Shown: positions 57,914 to 64,000 of the stretch, piece by piece | How positions within the stretch are numbered: the stretch's first letter is position 1 | Layout of the letters: every line of letters starts with the position of its first letter | NCBI RefSeq assembly: GCF_017311415.1 | Contig: NZ_JAEKIS010000001.1 | Span: 248,001-312,000 of the forward strand | Source: Salipiger abyssi | GTDB taxonomy: Bacteria > Pseudomonadota > Alphaproteobacteria > Rhodobacterales > Rhodobacteraceae | Length of the DNA stretch: 64,000 bases | Direction of reading: 5' to 3' | The notes under the pieces: generated by a model | What the model was told of the DNA's origin: nothing | The model's database searches: none | Seen by the model: only the letters and a program-made list of their open reading frames with translations | Position numbers and translations under genes: made by a program

Positions 57914-60396
57914 TCCGCAGGCTCCATTTCCAGTCGCGGCGCCGGCTGCGCACCGCGCCCGCCACCCATGACCGGCGACAGCCGCCGCAGCCGCAGCGCG
58001 TTCGACAGCACAAAGACCGACGACAGCGCCATGGCCCCCGCCGCCAGCATCGGCGACAGCAGCACGCCGAAGGCCGGGTAGAGCGCCCCGGCGGCCACCG
58101 GGATCAGCGCGACGTTGTAGCCAAAGGCCCAGAACAGGTTCTGCCGGATATTGCGCAGCACCGCGCGGCTCACATGGAAGGCCTCGACCACACCGGACAG
58201 CTCGCCCGAGACCAGCACCACATCGGCGCTTTCGATGGCGACATCGGTGCCGGTGCCGATGGCGATGCCGACCTCGGCCTCGGCCAGCGCCGGCGCGTCG
58301 TTGATGCCGTCTCCGACAAAGCCCACCGCGCCGAAGCGCGCGCGCAGCGCCTTCACCGCCGCCAGCTTGCCCTCGGGCAGCACTTCGGCCTCCACATGGT
58401 CGATGCCGAGCTCGCCCGCGATGGCCTGCGCGGTGGCGCGCGTGTCGCCGGTGATCATCGCCACCTTGATGCCCTGCGCATGCAGCGCCTCTACGGCGGC
58501 GCGGGCGCCGGGCTTCACCCGGTCGGCCACGGCAAACACCCCGGCGATCCCGCCATCCACCGCCACCAGAACCGGCGTCTGCCCGGCCTGCGCAATCTCG
58601 TCATGCGCACCGGCCAGCGCGCCCAGGGCGATGCCCTCGCGGTCCATCAGCCGTTTCGCCCCGACCAGCAGCGCGCGGCCCTCGACCGTGGCGCGCAGCC
58701 CGTGCCCGGCGATGGCCTCGCTCGCCTCGGGCTGGCTCAGCGCGCCGCCCGAGGCCTGTTCCAGCGCCCGCGCAATCGGGTGCTCCGAGCCCTGCTCGGC
58801 GCTCGCCGCCAGCCGCAGCAGTTCGTCCGCGTCCCAGCCCGGGGCGGCGTCAGAGCGCAGCAGCGCCGGTTTGCCCTCGGTCAGCGTGCCGGTCTTGTCG
58901 AAGGCCACCACCTTGCAGGAGTCCAGCGTCTGCAACGCGTCGCCCTTGCGGAACAGTACCCCGAGCTCGGCGGCGCGGCCCGTGCCCACCATGATCGAGG
59001 TCGGCGTGGCCAGCCCCATGGCGCAGGGGCAGGCGATGATCAGCACCGAGACCCCGGCCACCAGCGCCAGCGTCAGCGCGGGTGAGGGGCCGAAGATCAT
59101 CCAGATCACAAAGGTCAGCGCCGCCGCCGCCATGACGGCGGGCACGAACCAGACCACCACCTTGTCGGCCAGCGCCTGGATCGGCAGCTTGGCGCCCTGC
59201 GCGTCCTCGACCATCGAGATGATCCGCGCCAGCATCGTGTCGGCACCCACGGCGGTGGCGCGGAAGCTCAGCGCCCCCTGCCCGTTCACCGTGCCGCCCA
59301 CAACCGTGTCGCCAGGGCCCTTGCCCACCGGCACCGGTTCGCCGGTGATCATGCTCTCGTCGATATAGCTGGTGCCGGTCAGCAGCTCGCCATCGACCGC
59401 GATCCGCTCGCCCGGGCGCACATGCACCACATCGCCCAGCGCCACCTCGTCGATGGCGATCTCGGAGATCTGGCCTTCGCGCTCGACCCGCGCGGTGGCC
59501 GGGCGCAGCCCCACCAGCCGCTTGATCGCAGCCCCGGTGCGGCCCTTGGCCCGCGCCTCCAGAAAGCGGCCCAGCAGGATCAGGGTGACGATCACGCCGG
59601 CGGCCTCGAAATAGACCGCGCGGGTGCCCTCGGGCAGCAGCCCGGGCAGGAACAGCGCCACGGTGGAATAGGTCCAGGCCGCGAGTGTGCCCAGCGCCAC
59701 CAGCGAGTTCATATCCGGCGCGCCCTTGAAGAGCAGCGGCAGCCCGACCTGATAAAAGCGCCGCCCCGGCCAGACCAGCACGGCGGTGATCAGCACGAAT
59801 TGCAGCAGCCACGACGCCTGCTGTCCGATGCTGTTCATGATCACCTCGTGAAAGCCGGGAATGAAATGCCCGCCCATCTCGATCACGAAGACCGGCAGGG
59901 TCAGCACCGCCGCCACGATCAGATCGCGCGTCAGCGCCCGGTGTTCCGCCGCCTTATGCGCCTCGCGCTCGGCGCTGTCGTCGCCGGCAAGATGCGCCTT
60001 GTAGCCCGCATCGCTCGCCGCGCGCGCCAGCGTAGCCCCGTCGACGCTGCCCGCGAGGATCCGCACCTCGGCGGTTTCGCTCGCGAGGTTCACATTGGCC
60101 GAGAGCACCCCCGGCACCGCGTTCAGCGCCTTTTCGACGCGATTCACGCAGGAGGCGCAGCTCATGCCCTCGATCGCCAGCTTCACCTGGGCCTCGCGCG
60201 CCGGGTAGCCGGCGCTTTTCAGCGCGTCGCGCAGCGCGGCAAGCCCCGCCGTGCCCTCGACCTTCGCCATCTTGCTGGCGAGGTTCACGCTCGCCTCGTC
60301 GACCCCCGGCACCGCGTCCAGCGCCTTCTGCGCACGGCCGGCACAGCCGCCGCAATTCAGCTTGGTCACCTCGAAACGTATGCTCTGGCCAGCCAT
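57910..60396 (-). CDS. copA: Cu+-exporting P1B-type ATPase
   Basis: An 828-residue copper pump. Two N-terminal HMA domains carry CxxC sites (LNCGGCAGR and MSCASCVNR). Eight membrane helices include the CPC motif (ACPCAMGL, about 457). DKTGTLT (about 500) is phosphorylated, and SEHP and [10 protein letters not shown] complete the ATPase. It moves Cu+ out of the cytoplasm. GGGAG precedes the ATG. It is first in the copA-cueR operon and controlled by the CueR dyad promoter. Confidence 0.96.
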   Translation of the reverse strand: MAGQSIRFEVTKLNCGGCAGRAQKALDAVPGVDEASVNLASKMAKVEGTAGLAALRDALKSAGYPAREAQVKLAIEGMSCASCVNRVEKALNAVPGVLSANVNLASETAEVRILAGSVDGATLARAASDAGYKAHLAGDDSAEREAHKAAEHRALTRDLIVAAVLTLPVFVIEMGGHFIPGFHEVIMNSIGQQASWLLQFVLITAVLVWPGRRFYQVGLPLLFKGAPDMNSLVALGTLAAWTYSTVALFLPGLLPEGTRAVYFEAAGVIVTLILLGRFLEARAKGRTGAAIKRLVGLRPATARVEREGQISEIAIDEVALGDVVHVRPGERIAVDGELLTGTSYIDESMITGEPVPVGKGPGDTVVGGTVNGQGALSFRATAVGADTMLARIISMVEDAQGAKLPIQALADKVVVWFVPAVMAAAALTFVIWMIFGPSPALTLALVAGVSVLIIACPCAMGLATPTSIMVGTGRAAELGVLFRKGDALQTLDSCKVVAFDKTGTLTEGKPALLRSDAAPGWDADELLRLAASAEQGSEHPIARALEQASGGALSQPEASEAIAGHGLRATVEGRALLVGAKRLMDREGIALGALAGAHDEIAQAGQTPVLVAVDGGIAGVFAVADRVKPGARAAVEALHAQGIKVAMITGDTRATAQAIAGELGIDHVEAEVLPEGKLAAVKALRARFGAVGFVGDGINDAPALAEAEVGIAIGTGTDVAIESADVVLVSGELSGVVEAFHVSRAVLRNIRQNLFWAFGYNVALIPVAAGALYPAFGVLLSPMLAAGAMALSSVFVLSNALRLRRLSPVMGGGRGAQPAPRLEMEPAE

Positions 60397-60427
60397 GACC
60401 CGACTCCCGAAATCTGTCTATGGCCGG

Positions 60428-60458
60428 GACATACTCCTTCCAGTCACTGGAAGGTCAA
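60428..60458 (-). promoter_or_regulatory. CueR-controlled copA promoter with 19-bp spacer
   Basis: On the minus strand, TTGACC, a 19-base spacer and TATGTC. The dyad CCTTCCAGTGACTGGAAGG (complement of 60436-60454) overlaps the end of the -35 and most of the spacer. The overlong spacer and central dyad are the signature of MerR-family activation by DNA distortion. Confidence 0.92.
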
Positions 60459-60875
60459 GGGGCAGCGCAGCCGCTCCCGGCATTCCTCGCACAGAAGCGG
60501 CAGGCCCATGCGCTCGCCCGCCGCCACCAGCGGCAGGATCGCCTGCGGCGTGACCAGCATCGTCGCCTCGGCCAGCGCCAGATCGCGGTCCTGCTCCGAT
60601 GCGAGCAGCACGAACCGGGCCAGACTGCGCTCGTCGTCGCTGACGCCCTGCGCATCGGCGGGCAGGATCAGCGGCGCGTGCCAGCCGTGGCGGTGCAGCA
60701 GCGCCATGAGCTGCTCGAACCCGCCGACACAGTAACGCGCCCGCGCCGTGCCAAGCACATCCGCCAGCGCGGCCTCGAGCCGCGCGGGATCGTGGCGCTG
60801 CCGCAGCATCTGCACCACACGCCATTCCGGCGCCCGCATCGCGGGGCCGAGGGGTTCGAACCATTCGTGACGCAT
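60444..60875 (-). CDS. Conserved protein of unknown function upstream of copA
   Basis: A 143-residue soluble protein (MRHEWFEPLGPAMRAPEWRV, RYCVGGFEQLMALLHRHGWH, DDERSLARFVLLASEQDRDL) with no signal or membrane segment. The C-terminal CEECRERLRCP could bind metal. I do not recognise the family. GGAGGAG lies before the ATG at 60875, supporting the start. Its last codons and TGA lie inside the copA promoter dyad, so transcription of this gene runs straight into copA. A role in copper handling is possible but unproved. Confidence 0.75.
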   Translation of the reverse strand: MRHEWFEPLGPAMRAPEWRVVQMLRQRHDPARLEAALADVLGTARARYCVGGFEQLMALLHRHGWHAPLILPADAQGVSDDERSLARFVLLASEQDRDLALAEATMLVTPQAILPLVAAGERMGLPLLCEECRERLRCPLTFQ

Positions 60876-60967
60876 GTGTCTCCTCCAGCCAGACAACGCC
60901 CAGACGCCGGGCTCACCCGCGACGGGCTGGCTGGACAGGAAAAACCTGACTTATTTTGTCGGATAAA

Positions 60968-62164
60968 TCAAGCGGTGCTGCCGATGCCGGCTTCGGCTGC
61001 AATCTGGGCGCGGGATTTCCGGGCGCGTTCGGTGGCGGATTTCAGCTGACCGCAGGCCGCCATGATATCCTCGCCGCGCGGCGTGCGGATCGGCGAGGCA
61101 TAGCCCGCCTTGTGCACGATATCGGCGAATCGCTCGATCCGCTCCCAGTCCGAGCGCTGATAGGGCGCGCCGGGCCATTCGTTGAAGGGGATGAGGTTGA
61201 TCTTGGCCGGAATACCCTTGATCAGATTGATCAGCCGGCGCGCATCGGCATCGCTGTCGTTCACATCCTTGAGCATCACGTATTCAAAGGTGATGCGCTC
61301 GGAATTCGACAGGCGCGGATATTCGCGCAGCGCGTTCAGCAGCTCTTCGATGTTCCAGCGCTTGTTGATCGGCACCAGCTTGTTGCGGGTCTCGTCGGTG
61401 GTGGCGTGAAAGCTCACCGCCATCAGACAGCCGATCTCCTCGGCGCAGCGGGCGATCTCCGGCACGACACCGGAGGTCGAGAGCGTGATGCGGCGGCGCG
61501 AGAGCGCGATGCCCTCGCCATCCATGGCGATCTTCATCGCGTCGCGCACATTGTCGAAATTATAAAGCGGCTCGCCCATGCCCATCAGCACGATGTTTGA
61601 CAGCAGCCGCGGCCCGTTCTCTCCGGTACCGGTGCCCGGCGCGGGCCATTCGTCCAGATCGTCGCGCGCCAGCATGATCTGGCCGACGATCTCTCCGGCT
61701 GTCAGGTTGCGCACCAGCTTCTGCGTGCCGGTGTGGCAGAAGGAACATGTCAGCGTGCAGCCCACCTGCGACGAGATGCACAGCGTACCCCGGTCGGTTT
61801 CGGGGATATAGACGACCTCCACCTCATGGCCGCCGGCAATGCGCACGAGATATTTCCGCGTGCCATCCGCCGAGACCTGTTTCGAGACGATCTCGGGCAG
61901 CGCGATCTCGAAATTGGCATCCAGCTTGGCACGGTAGTCTTTCGCCAGATTGGTCATCTGGGCGAAATCGCGCACGCCCCAGTGATAGAGCCATTGCCAG
62001 ATCTGATTGACCCGCATCTTCGCCTGCTTCTCGGACGTGCCGATCTCGATCAGCGCCGCGCGCAGCCCGTCTCGGGTGAGCCCTATGAGGTTCACCTTGC
62101 CGCCCTCCGGCTGCTTGCGGGGAATCGTCACCACGTCCTGCGTGATCGGCGCATCTGCGGCCAT
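60968..62164 (-). CDS. rlmN: Dual-specificity RNA methyltransferase RlmN
   Basis: A 398-residue radical-SAM enzyme that makes C2-methyladenosine at 23S rRNA A2503 and in some tRNAs at A37. The cluster motif is CTLTCSFC (about 135-142). The catalytic cysteines lie in [13 protein letters not shown] and in MAACGQL near the end. [15 protein letters not shown] and STSGVVP are RlmN signatures. It is the most upstream gene of the minus-strand run containing the unknown gene, copA and cueR, with a 92-bp gap. Confidence 0.95.
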   Translation of the reverse strand: MAADAPITQDVVTIPRKQPEGGKVNLIGLTRDGLRAALIEIGTSEKQAKMRVNQIWQWLYHWGVRDFAQMTNLAKDYRAKLDANFEIALPEIVSKQVSADGTRKYLVRIAGGHEVEVVYIPETDRGTLCISSQVGCTLTCSFCHTGTQKLVRNLTAGEIVGQIMLARDDLDEWPAPGTGTGENGPRLLSNIVLMGMGEPLYNFDNVRDAMKIAMDGEGIALSRRRITLSTSGVVPEIARCAEEIGCLMAVSFHATTDETRNKLVPINKRWNIEELLNALREYPRLSNSERITFEYVMLKDVNDSDADARRLINLIKGIPAKINLIPFNEWPGAPYQRSDWERIERFADIVHKAGYASPIRTPRGEDIMAACGQLKSATERARKSRAQIAAEAGIGSTA

Positions 62165-62281
62165 CTCGGTCGTCCTTTGGCTGAGGAAGCCTGCTCCATA
62201 CAGGATTCGTGCTGAAAAACAAAGGGGCGGTCGGGGGCGGTTTCAAGCCCCCCCCAACACACAGCGCTCGCCCGTCCTCGC

Positions 62282-62360
62282 GCAGATTTTGCGTATTTGG
62301 AAAGAGAAGAAACACAAGGCACGCGCCTGCCACCTTCTTCTCTTTGACAAATACGCCTGC
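62282..62360. repeat. Large imperfect hairpin between DUF4175 gene and rlmN
   Basis: Arms at 62291-62311 (GCGTATTTGGAAAGAGAAGA..) and 62335-62356 (TTCTTCTCTTTGACAAATAC..) are complementary over about 20 bases with one or two mismatches. Flanking GCAG/CTGC and an inner AGGC/GCCT extend the stem. The arm resembles the TTCATCTTTC elements at 7405 and 24076. The 272-bp gap has no gene; it also holds the repeat at 62405. Confidence 0.8.
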
Positions 62361-62404
62361 TGAAACCATCCGGCCCGCGCCCCGCCCAAGACAACGCGCG
62401 ACCC

Positions 62405-62430
62405 CGTAGGGTGGGCAATCTTGCCCACCG
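62405..62430. repeat. Dispersed repeat, GTAGGGTGGGCAATCTGCCC type, copy 3
   Basis: As 414-438 but with one extra T (CAATCTTGCCC). It lies six bases beyond the stop of the DUF4175 gene on the minus strand. Confidence 0.78.
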
Positions 62431-62436
62431 CACGCC

Positions 62437-64000
62437 CTAGAACCGCTCCAGCAACCGCTCCAGATACTCAAGCTCCGCCTCGGGGCGCTCGCCCTCACCG
62501 CTGCGGCGGCGGATCTCGTCGAGCAGCTCGCGGGCACGGCGATAGACATCCTCGTCCTGCACCATGTTCTCATCGGTGCCGATCTGACCGTTCGCGCCGG
62601 CATTGCGCCCCAGCGGATCGCGCTGCTGGCCCGGATTGCCGCCCTGCGCCTGGCCCTGCTGACCCTGATTCTGCTGTTGCTGCTGCGCCATCGCCTCGCC
62701 GAGATTGCGCATGCCCTCGCGCAGCGCCTCCATCGCCTGACTCTGCTGATCGATGGCCCCGGCGAGGTCGTCGCCGCGCAGCGCTTCCTCGGCGCCGTCC
62801 ATCGCCTCTTCGGCACGGCGCAGCGCATCGCGCGCCGCCTCGCCCGGCTCGGTTCCGGCGCCGGGCAGGTTCTGACGCTGGCGGTTCAGCTCGCCCCGCA
62901 ACGACTGCTGGCGGTCGGCAAGGCTGTCTTCCAGAGACTGCTGGCCACCCTGCCCCTGCTGACCTTGCTCGGTGCCCTGACCCTGGCCCTGTTGCTGGCC
63001 CTGACCGTCGCGCCCCTGCTCGCCATCGCGGCCCTGACCCTGACCGGACTGGCCTTGCTGCTGCCCCTGTTGACCTTGCTGGCCCTGCGGCCCCTGCTGG
63101 CCCGGGTTGAACTGCTCCTGAAGATCCCGGAACGCCTCGTCCGACAGGCCCTGCTGTTCGCGCAGCGTCTCGCCCAGCCCCTCCATCGCCTGCTCGCCGG
63201 GCGACTGGCCCTGCTGACCCTGGGTGACCTGCATGTTCTCCATCATCTGCTGAAGCTGCTCCAGCGCCTCCTGCGCCTCGGCCATGCGGCCCTGCTCCAT
63301 CAGCTCCTGAATGCGGTCCATCATGCGCTGGAGATCGTTCTGGCTCATCTCCATCATGTCCTGAGACTGCGCCATCTCGGGATTCTGCTCGCCCTGCTGC
63401 TGGGCCTGCCGCGACAGCTGCCGCAGGTAGTCGTCGGTGGCCTCGCGCAGCTCCTGCATCAGCTCGGCAATCTCCTGATCCGAGGCGCCGTTCTTCATCG
63501 CCTCGGTCAGCCGCTCCTGCGCGCGCTGCAACCGCTCCAGCGCCGAGGCCAGATCGCCCTCTTCGAGAATCAGCGCCAGATCCCACATGGCGCGGGCGAG
63601 CTCCTCCTGCGCCGCATCGTCCATCGCCGGGCCCGCCGCCTCCAGACGGCGCAGGATGGTGCGCAGCCGCAGATAGGGCACCGCCGAACGGAACACGTCG
63701 TCGGGCTCGTGGCTGATCGCGCGCAGGATCCGCGCGATCTCGGGCACGTTCTCGCGCGTCCAGAGCAGCGCCCGGCGCTGCTCGATGACCGCCGCCGCCA
63801 TCGGATCGAAGAAGCGCCGCCCCGGCAGGGTGATCACCTCCATATCCGACACGCCGCGCTGCCCGGCCTCGTCCTCGACGCTGAGCTCCAGCCGCACCGG
63901 CAGGTTGGCCCAGGGATGTTCCGAGAAATTCTCCACCAGCGTCTCGGTAAAGTCGGCCCGGTCGCCGGCGATGGGCATGGGCAGCGGCACCTCGATGGCC
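62437..64000 (-). CDS. DUF4175/TIGR02302-type membrane protein, C-terminal part (runs off the right edge)
   Basis: The frame is open from the window edge to the stop at 62437, giving at least 521 residues; the N-terminus, which in the family has membrane helices, is missing. Visible features are a beta-rich stretch (NLPVRLELSVEDEAGQRGVS), then long Gln/Glu/Met-rich coiled-coil segments. A striking Gln/Gly low-complexity tract lies around 62990-63110 (QGPQGQQGQQGQQQGQ), with a conserved C-terminus (RARELLDEIRRRSGEGERPE). Function unknown. An internal GTG near 63990 is not the true start. Confidence 0.85.
   Translation of the reverse strand, partial: AIEVPLPMPIAGDRADFTETLVENFSEHPWANLPVRLELSVEDEAGQRGVSDMEVITLPGRRFFDPMAAAVIEQRRALLWTRENVPEIARILRAISHEPDDVFRSAVPYLRLRTILRRLEAAGPAMDDAAQEELARAMWDLALILEEGDLASALERLQRAQERLTEAMKNGASDQEIAELMQELREATDDYLRQLSRQAQQQGEQNPEMAQSQDMMEMSQNDLQRMMDRIQELMEQGRMAEAQEALEQLQQMMENMQVTQGQQGQSPGEQAMEGLGETLREQQGLSDEAFRDLQEQFNPGQQGPQGQQGQQGQQQGQSGQGQGRDGEQGRDGQGQQQGQGQGTEQGQQGQGGQQSLEDSLADRQQSLRGELNRQRQNLPGAGTEPGEAARDALRRAEEAMDGAEEALRGDDLAGAIDQQSQAMEALREGMRNLGEAMAQQQQQNQGQQGQAQGGNPGQQRDPLGRNAGANGQIGTDENMVQDEDVYRRARELLDEIRRRSGEGERPEAELEYLERLLERF

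Overview
The window is 64 kb of GC-rich (roughly 65%) alphaproteobacterial chromosome. Gene content, protein sequences and repeat types point to the Rhodobacteraceae (Roseobacter-type). Pointers include the rimP-nusA-ylxR-infB cluster, the gpmI-envC-ctpA-rppH run, an MbfA iron exporter with an Irr-type box, a DUF4175/TIGR02302 protein and the family's usual short palindromic repeats. The genus cannot be fixed from the sequence alone. I saw no tRNA, rRNA, CRISPR array, insertion sequence or prophage.

Layout. 1-9.3 kb: start of a glycine-zipper lipoprotein, an Ada-like repair protein, nth overlapping a PfkB-type adenosine kinase, a leaderless subtilase, polA, mbfA with its Irr box, and a TetR regulator. 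9.3-12 kb: a minus-strand run of a voltage-sensor-type K+ channel, a GNAT acetyltransferase and a NYN-LOTUS nuclease, preceded by alkB. 12-16.3 kb: dnaK-dnaJ with a heat-shock-like promoter, then radC. 16.3-24.5 kb: a PstS-like/OmpA fusion with a membrane-anchored partner, secA, a parvulin, argJ and mutT. 24.5-30.6 kb: a 42-residue small protein in an AT-rich pocket, converging on infB-ylxR-nusA-rimP, whose leader holds an intrinsic terminator. 30.6-44.4 kb: an HBM-type chemoreceptor, dapD, small membrane proteins, a CaCA-type exchanger, a serine hydrolase plus Hint protein, dapE, a dihydrolipoamide dehydrogenase-like protein, RNase R and a lytic transglycosylase. 44.5-50.4 kb: gpmI-envC-ctpA, rppH and a secreted cysteine-containing protein, with a low-GC two-gene cassette between carB and gpmI. 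50.5-64 kb: carB, cfa, aspS, cueR-copA with a textbook CueR promoter, rlmN and the partial DUF4175 protein.

Most genes are housekeeping: DNA repair (ada-like, nth, polA, alkB, radC), protein folding and export (dnaKJ, secA, parvulin), transcription and translation (nusA, infB, rimP, rlmN, aspS, rnr), amino acid and pyrimidine synthesis (argJ, dapD, dapE, carB), envelope work (envC, ctpA, lytic transglycosylase, cfa) and metal homeostasis (mbfA, cueR-copA). The least explained parts are the low-GC cassette at 49.55-50.39 kb, the small-protein locus at 24.55-24.91 kb, the rimP leader at 30.43-30.56 kb, the 42-bp perfect palindrome at 53,985, and the dispersed hairpin repeats.
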